DNA of 64,000 nucleotides from Endozoicomonas sp. GU-1 (GCF_027366395.1 NZ_CP114771.1:4092001-4156000), one strand, 5' to 3'; positions 54,904 to 64,000 are shown, counted from the stretch's first letter. Notes: generated by a model from the sequence alone, not told the origin. Numbers and translations: made by a program.

Positions 54904-55797
54904 TCAGGAAGACAGGTCAATCTCAAAACGCTGGCCATCCCTCTCAATGGTTAATGAGAGCTGAGTCATTGAAGACAGTTGTCCAATGACTTTCATGGCT
55001 TCGCTGGTGTCTGTCAGGTCATAACCGTTGATAGCCACAGCCATATCGTTGGCTTTAAGGCCAAGCTGAGAAAAATAGTCCGGATATTTGGCCGGATTGA
55101 CCCGGTATCCCTGTAATTTTCCGTCTCTGCGCACGGGTGAAATGGTCACGATCTCTGCCCAGGAGTCCGGTTTATCCTGAAGCTTTCGGCGAATATCGGC
55201 CACAGCACGGCTTTTGGGACGGTTTGCTGAGGTTGTGTGAATAGCGGTGCCTTTTCTGGCTTCATCCGGGTACATCAGCAGTGATTCGTACCGCTCACCG
55301 TTACGAATGATGACCCGGTCAGCATAAATCCTGTCCACTTTTGCCCGTGTCCCTTTCAGCGTGTCGCCGGGCCGATAGGTGGCATCAGAAGCCCCGGAAC
55401 GAATAATGACCAGAGATTCATCCGGGTTACTGCTGGCAACCAGGCCGGTGATGCGCACCGCCAGGCGTGACACGGGGACATTTTCCGGAACAGGAGTTTG
55501 CTGTGGGGCGGGTGGTTTACCAAACAGCTGCAGGTTTTCCAGCGCAGAAAGCGGATTGTTGTTGGCCGTAGTTCGGGCTGTCGGGATCTGTGCCTTGATA
55601 CTTTGGACTGTTGAGTGCCCGGTCGGGTTATCTGGCAGAAGCTGCCATGTGATCATAGCCAGCTGCCTGGCAAGCAGGATAATCAGAATAACCTGACAGA
55701 GTGTTCTGAGGTGATTGAGCCTGAAAAATCCGGAGGACGTCAGTTGGCGTGCAATAACGCTTCCATGGCTAATTATTGTGTTATTCAGTGACGTCAC
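54904..55797 (-). CDS. gspC: Type II secretion protein C
   Basis: Inner-membrane protein that contacts the secretin. 297 aa with one TM helix (VILIILLARQLAMITWQLL), the HR domain (LNLFG-like LQLFGKPPAP, then RLAVRITGLVASS) and a C-terminal PDZ domain (LGLKANDMAVAINGYDL). It is the first gene of the 12-gene gsp operon. Confidence 0.93.
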   Translation of the reverse strand: MTSLNNTIISHGSVIARQLTSSGFFRLNHLRTLCQVILIILLARQLAMITWQLLPDNPTGHSTVQSIKAQIPTARTTANNNPLSALENLQLFGKPPAPQQTPVPENVPVSRLAVRITGLVASSNPDESLVIIRSGASDATYRPGDTLKGTRAKVDRIYADRVIIRNGERYESLLMYPDEARKGTAIHTTSANRPKSRAVADIRRKLQDKPDSWAEIVTISPVRRDGKLQGYRVNPAKYPDYFSQLGLKANDMAVAINGYDLTDTSEAMKVIGQLSSMTQLSLTIERDGQRFEIDLSS

Positions 55798-56109
55798 AGC
55801 TTGCTCTCGTTTACATCAACTCAGTCCGAGTCGTTTACCAGGTTGTGCTGGTCTTTGTTTGGTTTAATGGTTTGACAATATAACAAAAAAGATTGTCAGC
55901 GTCTTTTAGGTATAAAACCTAAGTTTTCTGTTTATTTCTCAGCCGTTGATTTTTTTAGTCCCTGCAACTGGATTTGGATATTTTATAACCTGAACGATTA
56001 GCTTTGTCCGCAGTGAAAAAAATTGAACTTATGCACGAACATCCAGTCAAAAAAAGTTGTAACTCTGTATGCCAATCAAATAACGTGAATGACAGGAGCG
56101 CCGACAACG
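55798..56109. promoter_or_regulatory. Divergent region between gspC and the 462-aa gene
   Basis: About 310 bases, A/T-rich in the middle, with no gene. It must hold the promoter of the gsp operon on one side and of the plus-strand gene on the other. I see no recognisable operator. Confidence 0.5.
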
Positions 56110-57477
56110 ATGAATCCTTTAGCACCTGATACTCTTGTGTTGGCTCAGACAACATCCCGAAAACATGCACAAACGCCAGGACAGGCGACAAACAATGGGA
56201 AATGGGAGTTTTACTATGATGCGTCCTGGCTTGGCTTTGAAGAAGAGATGTGCCTGGAGGAGTTGCAGGCAAAAGTTGCTACTACTCAATTACATGCCGC
56301 AATTATCAACTACGAATTATTTCAGAATGTTCTTTTGAACAAATACGACCTGTCAGATTGTGCTGTTGATGACAGGTCAAAAAAATTCATCATTAATCTG
56401 ATGATCGCCGATTTGATCAATGTCCGTATGGCAAATGGGCGAACAGGCATAAAAGCGTCCTATGACCGCATTCAAAGTGTGGGAGATTGTATCAAAAGCC
56501 TGGAAAAGCTGATTACAGAGGGCTGGGACGACGAGTCAGCAAAAAACCTGGCCAGTAATCTCGCATTTCAACGTCGGGATCTGGCGATTACCATGCCAGA
56601 AGGGTATGTTCACCACCGGGGGATGATGATCAAGGTGGGCACTAAACAACTCTCGTCGTTCAGATGCAGGGTACGCGACGCCTACATTCAGGAAAACTCA
56701 GCATTATTTGCCCACGATGGAGCAGCAGAGAAAATAATCAATGCCCTGACGAAGTTTGGCCAGCAAATAGCTAATGCATACGCTCCGGGATTGTTTCCCC
56801 TGCAACCACAAAAATTCAACCTCGCTAATCAGAAGACCATTATTGAGATTGAGGCTAACAGAATACTGCCCGGTGATGAGTACGCACTGTGTGCAGAGCG
56901 AGACAGACTGCAACAAAGTATGTCCTGGGCCCTGAAGCAAATGACCTCCCCAGACTCCGGGCTGGTCAACATGATATTGACGTCCCCATGGGCTGCCGGT
57001 TTTCTGGCTGAGCCTCAAAAAGAGATTCTCAGAAAAAGCTTGACCACAGAGGATAAAAACCTGCCAATCCCCTGTTATCAGGCATGTCTTTTGTACTACT
57101 TGATCAAAAGAGACTCCCATTTCCAGCGGGGGATGATGCAAGCAGGGATTGACCCCAAGGCATTAGATTCAACAGCAAAGGGATGCATGAATATCCATAA
57201 TCTGGCAAAAGCCCGGCAGGGTATTGATGGTGCTACAGGGCAGTTGCCCACAGAAATAGAGATCAGCAGTGATGCGTTATATGAGGCTCACATGCAAAGT
57301 CTGAGTGATGTGAACTGGCTGGCGGCTTTTGTATACTCCTCGGAAGCTGAAGATATACGACACTATCTCCAGAATAAGTTTACTTTTTTACCCTGGAGCG
57401 ATTTCCTCTGCATACTCAACCTGCCGGATTACCTTGAAGCGCTTGGCATTAAGCCGGAATATGTTAATAGAAGATAA
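56110..57477 (+). CDS. Hypothetical protein (455 aa)
   Basis: Not recognised. I take the ATG at 56110, which follows AGGAG, over the one at 56089. The protein is soluble and mainly helical, with several Cys but no metal-binding spacing, and no signal peptide or TM helix. It begins MNPLAPDTL, a style like the 880-aa protein (MNPAELF). It lies next to the secretion operon but on the opposite strand. A secreted or effector role is only a guess. Confidence 0.65.
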   Translation: MNPLAPDTLVLAQTTSRKHAQTPGQATNNGKWEFYYDASWLGFEEEMCLEELQAKVATTQLHAAIINYELFQNVLLNKYDLSDCAVDDRSKKFIINLMIADLINVRMANGRTGIKASYDRIQSVGDCIKSLEKLITEGWDDESAKNLASNLAFQRRDLAITMPEGYVHHRGMMIKVGTKQLSSFRCRVRDAYIQENSALFAHDGAAEKIINALTKFGQQIANAYAPGLFPLQPQKFNLANQKTIIEIEANRILPGDEYALCAERDRLQQSMSWALKQMTSPDSGLVNMILTSPWAAGFLAEPQKEILRKSLTTEDKNLPIPCYQACLLYYLIKRDSHFQRGMMQAGIDPKALDSTAKGCMNIHNLAKARQGIDGATGQLPTEIEISSDALYEAHMQSLSDVNWLAAFVYSSEAEDIRHYLQNKFTFLPWSDFLCILNLPDYLEALGIKPEYVNRR

Positions 57478-57685
57478 CCATGTTATCAGTAAAAAGCTGA
57501 CGCAAGGTATTGAAAGAACAAGCCTGTCACTACTTACCCGCCTCAAACGGTTAACCCTGGAAAACTCGTACATTAAAAACATTCACTGCCTTGACAGCCA
57601 GCGATAATTAGACTTGACTTACACCCAGTTCAAAAGTTGATTCAAGGCTCTTCCAATTACATTGTCGTTTATATGTTCAAGTTCT

Positions 57686-57850
57686 TAGTATCTGGTCATA
57701 ATGGAGTCGTATTTTCTGGCTAAGTGAGCAGTTACTATGCAAGACACAACCTAGTGAGCATAGTCTTGGCTAAATTAGTGTAGTTGTAACTCCGCAGAGT
57801 GACTGACCGCTTAGGCAGGAAATGTTATTACATCTGATTAACTGCTTAGG
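57686..57850. mobile_element. Miniature inverted-repeat element, family A, diverged copy
   Basis: It matches the element at 20402-20569 from end to end with many substitutions: TCTGGTCATAATGGAGTC… at the left, ACACAAC…GAGCATAG and AGTTGTAAC…GCAGAGTG inside, and GATTAACTGCTTAGG at the right. An older insertion. Confidence 0.65.
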
Positions 57851-58018
57851 AGCTGTCCTGAAATAATTCCCACATTTCTTAGTTTCAAAACTACGTTCGT
57901 CCTGAGCCTGTCGAAGGGCGCGAACTACGGCCTCATGTATTGTGCCAATCACCCTTCGACAAGCTCAGGATGAACGGAGATCGAGTTCAAAATGTGGAAA
58001 TTATTTCGGGACAATTCC
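57849..58018. mobile_element. Palindromic miniature element, family B
   Basis: GGAGCTGTCCTGAAATAATT at the left and AATTATTTCGGGACAATTCC at the right are inverted copies. The inner arms CCTGAGCCTGTCGAAGGG and CCCTTCGACAAGCTCAGG are also inverted. The CTTCGACAAGCTCAGG core is a repeat found in many bacterial genomes. Confidence 0.8.
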
Positions 58019-58149
58019 TTACACCCGCCGAATGAGTTTATCCAGTGGTTTATCAGCGTGAAACTCGGGGAACGTATGATGGTTCAGGAAATTTCTCAAA
58101 GTAAAGTTCTGTAAGTTCTGAATGACGGATAAAATCCTGAGGAAAGTGC

Positions 58150-59541
58150 ATGTCAGTTATTAAACGTGCTCATGGTGAAGAGCAGCCCTATTGTAAAATA
58201 GGACCTTTTCATGTTCGCCTGCCTTTTATTCACTATCGCTGGGAGTGGGCTGAAGCCATCCAGGGCATGATCATGTTTGTGGTCGGTATGGCCATGATCC
58301 CTTTGCTGGAAAAGTATCTCGGTCTGCCTTATGACGTCGCCTTGGCTTATGTTGTGGTCTGTGGTGTCGGGTTTATGTTGCCCAATCTGCTCGGCGTCCC
58401 TCTGGTACCGGGCTGGATTACACCGGCGATACCGGTTGTGGTTCTGTTCCTGGGGCAGTTTGAAGCCGGTCCTGAGGCCATCAGAGCCCTTGTCGGACTA
58501 CAGTTGATTGTGACCTTTATCTTCTTTTTTCTGGGTATCACCCGACTGGGGAGCAAGATAGTTGATTTATTTCCGGATTCCATGAAAGCAGGAATCCTGA
58601 TTGGCGCGGGTATTGCTGCTTTAACCGGGGAAATCAGTGAAGGTGGACGGGTTGCCGCCACACCGATCTCACTGGTCATTGGCTTTCTGGTAACGGCTTA
58701 CTTTTTGTTCTCGCTGTCGTTTAAAGATATCATCGCCAAAAGCCGTATTCTGACGATTATTTCCGGTTATGGTATGGTCCCGGGCACACTGGTGGCTATG
58801 GGGGTTGGCTGGGCTGTCAGTGAGTATCCCTTACCGCAAATTGAGTGGGGCTTATCTGCACCGGCATTTGGTGAAATGTTGAACTACCTGCCTTTCACCT
58901 TAGGCATGCCATCCACGGATATGCTTATTGCGGCAGTGCCTACTGCAATCATTGCCTATGTGATCGCTTTTGGTGATATTGTCGTGGGCAAAAGCCTGCT
59001 TGATCGTGTGGATCATCTGCGCCCGGATGAAAAGATTGATCTGGATGTGGATCGTCTGCATCTGGTAACTGGTATCCGTAATCTGATTCACTCATTTCTT
59101 GCTCCTTATCCCGGCCTGGCTGGCCCAATGTTTACCGGTGCCATGGCAACCATTGCCGAGCGCTATCGCCAGGGACGTGCTGCAATGGACAGCATCTACA
59201 GCGGTGCCGGTATTTTCTGGATTGTTGGCTTTATTGCCCTGTTTATTCTGCCGCTGATTACCTTGTTCAAACCAGTGTTACCCATTGCCCTGTCCATTAC
59301 TCTGCTGATTACCGGCTATCTGTGCATCAGCGTTGGGGTTGAGCAGATTCACAGCGCAACTCAGATGGGTGTCGCAGGCACCATGGGGGTTGTTCTTGCG
59401 GTGTACGGTGCTGGCTATGGGCTGGCTGCGGGTGTCGTTCTTTATCTACTGATTGAATACCGTGGCAATTCAGCGAAGGGGAGCAAGTCCAAAGAAGAGG
59501 AACCCATTGAGCTGGTGGAAGACCAGACGTCGGTTAGCTAA
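58150..59541 (+). CDS. NCS2-type nucleobase permease (xanthine/uracil family)
   Basis: Inner-membrane importer with about 12-14 helices, 463 aa. The family fold shows in GWITPAIPVVVLF, LFPDSMKAGILIGAGIAALTGEI and the TM10-like AGPMFTGAMATIAERYRQG. The usual NCS2 QN/ExG substrate motifs are not clear, so the ligand (purine, pyrimidine or another anion) is open. The C-terminus is a charged tail (KGSKSKEEEPIELVEDQ). A GAGGAAAG ribosome binding site lies before the ATG. It has no operon partner. Confidence 0.75.
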   Translation: MSVIKRAHGEEQPYCKIGPFHVRLPFIHYRWEWAEAIQGMIMFVVGMAMIPLLEKYLGLPYDVALAYVVVCGVGFMLPNLLGVPLVPGWITPAIPVVVLFLGQFEAGPEAIRALVGLQLIVTFIFFFLGITRLGSKIVDLFPDSMKAGILIGAGIAALTGEISEGGRVAATPISLVIGFLVTAYFLFSLSFKDIIAKSRILTIISGYGMVPGTLVAMGVGWAVSEYPLPQIEWGLSAPAFGEMLNYLPFTLGMPSTDMLIAAVPTAIIAYVIAFGDIVVGKSLLDRVDHLRPDEKIDLDVDRLHLVTGIRNLIHSFLAPYPGLAGPMFTGAMATIAERYRQGRAAMDSIYSGAGIFWIVGFIALFILPLITLFKPVLPIALSITLLITGYLCISVGVEQIHSATQMGVAGTMGVVLAVYGAGYGLAAGVVLYLLIEYRGNSAKGSKSKEEEPIELVEDQTSVS

Positions 59542-59688
59542 TAAAAAATACGGCCTTCATTTTATATTTCAAGGCTACAGGCTGAATGACTTCAGTCTGT
59601 GATATCTGCGGCCAGAGGATAATAATAATGATAAAGCACAACATCTATAATATTGGTCTGGATAAAAACGCTGCCAATTATGACAGCC

Positions 59689-59856
59689 TAGCCCGGATAT
59701 TTCATAAACTGCCCCGAATATCGCGAAGGACTTTGTCGCTCTAAGGGATTTTGTGAAGGAGCGCCGTACCGGGGAGTTCGGTCGACTGAGCAAAACTCCC
59801 TTAGAGCGGCAAAGGACAAGCGAGATCGGGAGCACGTTTATGAAATATCCGGGCTA
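59689..59856. mobile_element. Palindromic miniature element, family C
   Basis: TAGCCCGGATATTTCATAAAC (59689-59709) has a perfect inverse at 59836-59856. Inside, CGCTCTAAGGGATTTTG is mirrored by CAAAACTCCCTTAGAGCG. The 168-bp unit could fold into one long hairpin. Confidence 0.85.
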
Positions 59857-60161
59857 GCTCCTATCTCTTTTCTGCACCGTGTCGCCCGGGTTTATCCTGA
59901 CCGGACAGCCACTTCATGGTGATAGACATCGTAGCTGGAGTGAAACCCGAACCCGTTGTACTAAGCTGCCGTCTGCCCTGAAAGCCCAGGGTATTGGTGA
60001 GGGTTGCACGGTTTCCGTTGTCGCATTCAAAAGTATGTGTTGAGAAAACATTTCGATTGATCATGACCTCACTTGGCAAGTGGCTACCGATCGCTGCTTG
60101 CTGTCTTTCAATTTCTTCATTGAAGATTGGTTCTTTTCAATAACCGGAATTTTTTCAGGTA

Positions 60162-60322
60162 ATACCAATTCCTCCTTCTAAATATGAGATCGAGCAAGTC
60201 ATTTTGGACAGCTGAGCAAGGCGGAATGACGAGTAATAGCAGGGCTATTGCGAGGAATTCCAACGAAGATCCAGCTGTTCAAAATGGCTGCGCAGTTCAT
60301 ATTTAGAAGGTGGAATTGGTAT
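60162..60322. mobile_element. Palindromic miniature element, family D
   Basis: ATACCAATTCCTCCTTCTAA at the left and TTAGAAGGTGGAATTGGTAT at the right are inverted copies. The similarity continues inward (CATTTTGGACAGCTG against CAGCTGTTCAAAATG). 161 bp with no coding capacity. Confidence 0.85.
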
Positions 60323-60403
60323 AAGAACTGGCCGTATAAATAGCAAGCGAAAAAACAGGCAGTGAAGTTTTTCAGATAAGACAGACACGTAGTCTTTGAT
60401 GAA

Positions 60404-60480
<77 letters not shown>

Positions 60481-60615
60481 TGAAGCGGTTGGATTATACG
60501 CATAGATTTACTCTGCCGCCAACCCTGTTATCGCCTTTTGACGGTTTTTCCTTACAGGCCCGGCTGATCACTGCCGACTCTATATAAGATCAGGAATCGG
60601 CTGGAAATATTCTGG

Positions 60616-61287
60616 ATGCTATCCCACCTTCTTCCATCCAAATGGGGACATTGGTTCGTTGCCGTGGTGCTGGCTGGCGACCTGGTGGTGGGTAAAGCGC
60701 TGGTGGATAGTGCCCGGGAACTCTACGGTATCGCTGCTGCTGAACGGCTGACCCATTGGCAGAATCTGATGACCTACAGCAGGAAGCTGCCAGAACCCCG
60801 GAAGCTGGTTGAAGTGAATGACTTCTTTAACCGTATGCGCTTTGTGCATGATATTGACCACTGGGGGGAAGAGGATTTCTGGGCGACCCCGGTGGAACTG
60901 CTGGCCAGTGGCGCGGGTGATTGTGAGGACTTCTCCATTGCCAAGTATTTTACCCTCCGTGAGCTTGGCGTGGCCGATGAGAAGCTGAGGATTACCTATG
61001 TAAGGGCGGTTGAGCTTGATCAGGCCCATATGGTGCTCAGTTACTTCGCCAGTCCGGGGGAAGAGCCGTTGATTCTGGATAACCTGGTCAGTGAAATTCG
61101 TCCTGCAAGTCATCGCAAAGATCTGGTTCCAGTTTATAACTTTAACGGTGACGGACTCTGGCTTTCCCGTCAGCGTGGTGAAGGGGTTCGCCTCGGCGAG
61201 TCCAGTAAGATAAAAACCTGGACTGAGCTGCGCCGACGGCTGCAGAAGTCGAACAGTCAGGGACGACTGAATGACGGGAGCAGCTGA
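60616..61287 (+). CDS. lapG: Periplasmic cysteine protease LapG
   Basis: Calcium-dependent transglutaminase-like cysteine protease that cleaves a LapA-type adhesin from the cell surface. 223 aa with an N-terminal hydrophobic export segment. Catalytic residues are C103 in GAGDCEDFS, H138 in DQAHMVL and D155 in LILDNL. FNRMRFVHDIDHWGEEDFW is the usual family start of the domain. It lies 48 bases before lapD. The adhesin and its secretion system are not in the window. Confidence 0.93.
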   Translation: MLSHLLPSKWGHWFVAVVLAGDLVVGKALVDSARELYGIAAAERLTHWQNLMTYSRKLPEPRKLVEVNDFFNRMRFVHDIDHWGEEDFWATPVELLASGAGDCEDFSIAKYFTLRELGVADEKLRITYVRAVELDQAHMVLSYFASPGEEPLILDNLVSEIRPASHRKDLVPVYNFNGDGLWLSRQRGEGVRLGESSKIKTWTELRRRLQKSNSQGRLNDGSS

Positions 61288-61335
61288 TGGCTTATCCTGC
61301 TTTCCCCGGAACTGAAAACGGACAGGGAGGCCACC

Positions 61336-63282
61336 ATGACGCTACTTCGTGAACTGGCACTATCTTTAACTTTGCTGTTGATTCTGTTGTTTGCTGGCAG
61401 CTTTGTGCTGTCCGTCAATGATGCCCGTCATTACCTCCAGGAACAGTTGAACTCTCATTCCCAGGATACAGCCACCTCCCTTGGTGTTGCCATTGCTTCC
61501 GCCGGTGCTGGCAATATTGCCGGGATGGATTCGATGATTGATGCGGTTTTTGATCGTGGTTACTACCGGCAGATTCGTTTTACCGATATGTCGGGCAACG
61601 TGCTGGTCAACAGTGAACACCCGGGAACGCTGGAAGGTGTACCGGACTGGTTTGTGAAGCTGATTGACCTGAAAACTCCGGCAGTCACCAGCGAGATTAA
61701 CAGTGGCTGGGTGCCCATGGGGCAGCTTCTGGTGGCCAGTCATCCGGGTTATGCCTACCGCAGTCTCTGGTCCAAGGTGAGCAAAGATGCGCTGCTGTTC
61801 GGTATCGGTTTGATGGTTGCCATGGTCGGATTGAATATGCTGCTGGGTGTGGTTCTCCGGCCTTTAACAAGGATGGAGCAGCAGGCAAACCGAATCTGTG
61901 ACCGTCATTTTGAGATACAACCCGAGTTACCCAAAACCAGAGATTTACGCAGAGTGGTTCAGGCCATGAACCGGATGGCAGAGAAGCTGGAAAAGGCGTT
62001 CTCTGAGCAGGTGGCTCTGACAGAAGAACTCCGTCGCAAGTCGGTCAAGGATCCATTGACCGGATTACTCAATCGACGGGCCTTTAACCGTCGGATGAAG
62101 ACCGTGTTAAGTGAAGACATCGGTGAAGCGGGTGCCAGTCTGATCATGATTCAGGTGCGAGGGCTGGAGGCACTGAACCGGTCTCATGGACAAAAGTTTG
62201 TTGATGACCTGCTGGTGACCGTCAGCTATTGGCTGGGCAAAACCCTGTTGGCCTGGCCCGAAGCTTTTTCTGGCCGCTGGAATGGATCCGGTTTTAGCGT
62301 GTGTGTGCCCGCCTGCAATGTCGATGAAATCCGTAAGGTGACGGAACGATTATTCAAGGTTCTGGTGGCCATGGAGTTTTTCTCGTCACCGGAAGGTAGC
62401 AATAACCTGCATATTGCCGCAGTGACCCACCAGGGGCGCTGTTCCCCACAGCTGCTGCTGGAGCATGGTGATCAGCAGCTGCTGGAACAGGAGACCCGGG
62501 TTAAAAATTGCTGGGATGTGCTGGATATCAGTGGTGAGTCTGGTTATCCGTACATGGGTTGGAGTGACACACAATGGGTCGAAGCGCTCAAAGAGGTGAT
62601 GGCAAAAGGCCTTATCGAGCTGTATGGCCAGCCCATTGTGGGAGCAGATGGTGAAGTAGCATTTACGGAGGTGCTGGCACGGATAACGCTGGATGGTGAA
62701 GTGGTGTCTGCTGATGCCTTTATGCCGGTGGTTGAGCGCTATGATCTCTATGGTGCCTTTGATCGGGCGGTATTTTTTGCCCTGACGGACTATATGGATG
62801 ACCGGGATGACTATCAAACCTACAGCCTGAATATCTCACCCTACTCCCTGATGGATGATGATTTTTATCACTGGTTACTGGATGCCCTCAGACTACGTCA
62901 GGATCTGGCCAGGCGTCTGATTCTGGAAACGGCTGAGCGCTCACTTATGCTGGTGGGGGAGCGGGTTGCAGAACGGGTGGATGCACTGGTGGCAACCGGT
63001 TGTCAGTTTTCCATTGATCATTTTGGTGTGTCCAGTCAGGCGCTGACGTTCCTGCAGATGATCAATGCCCATTACCTGAAAGTGGACGGCAGTTTTGCAA
63101 GACAGTTGACGTCCAGCTATGAGAATCAACTATATATAAGAACACTGTCCATGATGGCTGAGTCCCGGGATATGAGTGTTCTCGCCCAGGGCGTTGAACA
63201 GGAAGAGGCGTGGGAGGCATTAAAACAGCTGGGTGTTGCTGGTGGTCAGGGATATTATCTGGGGCATCCCGAGTTACTCTGA
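61336..63282 (+). CDS. lapD: c-di-GMP receptor LapD (degenerate GGDEF-EAL)
   Basis: Inner-membrane receptor that binds c-di-GMP and then sequesters LapG, keeping the adhesin attached. 648 aa: TM1 (ALSLTLLLILLFAGSFVL), a periplasmic LapD/MoxY-type domain with GYYRQIRFTDMSGNVLVN and the W of SGWVPMG, TM2 near 155-175, HAMP and a linker helix, GGDEF-like (about 230-385) and EAL-like (about 405-645) domains. The GGDEF site is NGSGF (near residue 316) and the EAL motif is EVL (near 445), so no enzymatic activity is expected, as in other LapD proteins. Confidence 0.93.
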   Translation: MTLLRELALSLTLLLILLFAGSFVLSVNDARHYLQEQLNSHSQDTATSLGVAIASAGAGNIAGMDSMIDAVFDRGYYRQIRFTDMSGNVLVNSEHPGTLEGVPDWFVKLIDLKTPAVTSEINSGWVPMGQLLVASHPGYAYRSLWSKVSKDALLFGIGLMVAMVGLNMLLGVVLRPLTRMEQQANRICDRHFEIQPELPKTRDLRRVVQAMNRMAEKLEKAFSEQVALTEELRRKSVKDPLTGLLNRRAFNRRMKTVLSEDIGEAGASLIMIQVRGLEALNRSHGQKFVDDLLVTVSYWLGKTLLAWPEAFSGRWNGSGFSVCVPACNVDEIRKVTERLFKVLVAMEFFSSPEGSNNLHIAAVTHQGRCSPQLLLEHGDQQLLEQETRVKNCWDVLDISGESGYPYMGWSDTQWVEALKEVMAKGLIELYGQPIVGADGEVAFTEVLARITLDGEVVSADAFMPVVERYDLYGAFDRAVFFALTDYMDDRDDYQTYSLNISPYSLMDDDFYHWLLDALRLRQDLARRLILETAERSLMLVGERVAERVDALVATGCQFSIDHFGVSSQALTFLQMINAHYLKVDGSFARQLTSSYENQLYIRTLSMMAESRDMSVLAQGVEQEEAWEALKQLGVAGGQGYYLGHPELL

Positions 63283-63352
63283 ACTGTTCAACGGCCATGG
63301 AGGGAACCTGATCAGCATTTTGAGGTCAAACGGCGGTATTTATAGTTAACGT

Positions 63353-63760
63353 GTGCAGGGGGGGATTCTGAAAGCAACCACATCAACCCGCTCTCACCGA
63401 AAGTCTGTCGGGGATCAACAAGCCGGTTCAAGCAGAATTCCTGGCAGCTCCAGAAGTAAATTCAACGGCAAAAAGGTTGCAAACCACCACCCCCGTACAG
63501 GTACCGCCATCACGCTGGATGATGGCAGGCACATTGAGGATGCCTTTTGGCAGAAAAAACCATTACAAGGGCGTCCAATCAACACCGCTGATGTGCTTAA
63601 CGCCTACGGAAAGGATAAAACATCTTTTAGAAGCGGCTGCTTCTTGCAGCAACTTTGCTTACAAAACATGCGACATGGCAATATCAAAGTGACCCGGACC
63701 ATGTTGTTCGGGAGCTCAACCGAAGGCCAGGACGAAATGATAAGTGCCAAATGGCATTAG
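63353..63760 (+). pseudogene. 5' part of a repeat protein, out of frame with the rest
   Basis: A 135-codon frame from a GTG at 63353. The first 50 residues are basic and polar. From about residue 60 the sequence falls into the pattern of the following repeats: FLQQLCLQNMRHGNIKVTRT aligns with FKEKCCLTGLRLDGRLVKPE. The frame stops at 63760, while the repeats continue from 63751 in another frame. One added A in the CCAAATGG run would join them. It may be a broken gene, a frameshifted one or a sequencing error. Confidence 0.55.
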
Positions 63761-64000
63761 CACGCTTCAAAGAGAAATGCTGCCTGACGGGCCTCAGATT
63801 GGATGGTCGGCTGGTCAAACCGGAGATGGTGATTAAGGATTTCCCGGAGAGTCGGCAAGGCAAGTTGGGGATGGCGCGCTTTAAGGAACACTGTTGCCTG
63901 AAGGGCCTGTCCTTGAGAGGCCAGAAGATTGCACCGGATACGGTGGTTAAGGATTTTCAGGCAATCAACGCCACGCTGGAGCTGGCGCGTTTCAAAGCAG
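63751..64000 (+). CDS. Repeat protein with 37-38-residue units (runs off window)
   Basis: An open frame from an ATG at 63751 to the window end. It holds two and part of a third unit of the form LARFKE-x-CCL-x-GL-x-L-x-G-x-x-V-x-P-x-x-VVKDF, spaced 38 and 37 residues. Each unit looks like two short helices with a paired Cys. I do not know the family. The regular period suggests a solenoid, possibly for binding protein or nucleic acid. The first units lie in the frame that ends at 63760, so the true gene probably starts there. Confidence 0.65.
   Translation, partial: MALARFKEKCCLTGLRLDGRLVKPEMVIKDFPESRQGKLGMARFKEHCCLKGLSLRGQKIAPDTVVKDFQAINATLELARFKA

Larger units (their letters stand above)
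57478..58149. other. Gene-free stretch filled by two abutting miniature elements
   Basis: Contains a family A element (57686-57850) directly followed by a family B element (57849-58018). Short frames here are not protein-like. The last 100 bases lead to the permease gene. Confidence 0.75.
59542..60403. other. Gene-free stretch with two miniature elements
   Basis: Holds element C (59689-59856) and element D (60162-60322). A 72-codon minus-strand frame at 59861-60079 lies between them. It has no recognisable features and I do not call it a gene. Confidence 0.7.

Noticed and set aside
57329-57607. Plus-strand ORF (92 codons) overlapping the end of the 455-aa gene
   Set aside because: Mostly out-of-frame overlap with a longer gene, and no start signal.
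59861-60079. Small minus-strand ORF (72 codons) between two miniature elements
   Set aside because: No ribosome binding site, no recognisable domain and no neighbour on the strand. It could be a gene remnant, but I cannot support it.

Overview
The window looks like a chromosome segment of a marine, host-associated gammaproteobacterium, most likely Endozoicomonas or a close relative. This is inferred from gene content and family resemblance only. The evidence is a canonical gammaproteobacterial gspC-N type II secretion operon, a LapG/LapD pair, TRAP-type uronate uptake with uxaC-uxuB-uxuA, a Fur/TonB haem-uptake pair, many short palindromic mobile repeats, and a large block of hypothetical proteins with eukaryotic-like domains.

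Layout. (1) 0-5.3 kb: partial tonB (-) and a haem/haemoglobin TonB-dependent receptor (+), each preceded by a Fur-box-like sequence, with a DCC-family protein and an unknown helical protein between them. (2) 5.3-13.6 kb: hexuronate catabolism. dctQM and ygjV lie on the minus strand, divergent from dctP-uxaC-uxuB-uxuA, with FadR-type palindromes in the divergent region. (3) 13.6-33.5 kb: an accessory block of about 20 kb. It holds a tandemly duplicated membrane-protein/small-protein pair, a coiled-coil protein, a minus-strand operon with a ubiquitin-conjugating-enzyme (E2)-like sequence split over two overlapping ORFs and a ubiquitin-like domain, two proteins sharing an N-terminal module (one carrying an ATP-grasp plus phosphohistidine swivel), and a protein built like a eukaryotic LDL-receptor (LDLa repeat, Ser/Thr-rich stalk, single TM, NPxY tail). 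(4) 33.9-40.3 kb: a GltD-like flavoprotein, pyruvate:ferredoxin oxidoreductase (nifJ) and a dihydroorotate-dehydrogenase-like enzyme, an apparent anaerobic electron-transfer operon. (5) 40.5-43.7 kb: a secreted unknown protein, HPr, a repeat coiled-coil protein and a eukaryotic-type Ser/Thr kinase. (6) 43.9-55.8 kb: gspC-D-E-F-G-H-I-J-K-L-M-N on the minus strand (no gspO prepilin peptidase here). (7) 56-60.5 kb: an unknown protein, an NCS2-type permease, four different palindromic miniature elements and a CAU tRNA. (8) 60.6-64 kb: lapG-lapD, then the start of a 37-38-residue repeat protein broken by an apparent one-base frameshift, running off the window.

How the genes fit together. The uronate genes take up glucuronate-type sugars and convert them to 2-keto-3-deoxygluconate, whose kinase and aldolase are not in this window. 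PFOR and its partners would handle pyruvate when oxygen is low. T2SS exports folded proteins, and LapG/LapD controls release of a large adhesin that is not in view. The accessory block and the kinase read as host-interaction genes. The E2/Ubl operon and the LDL-receptor look-alike are the most unusual content. Their assignments are by-eye pattern matches and rest on the specific residues listed.
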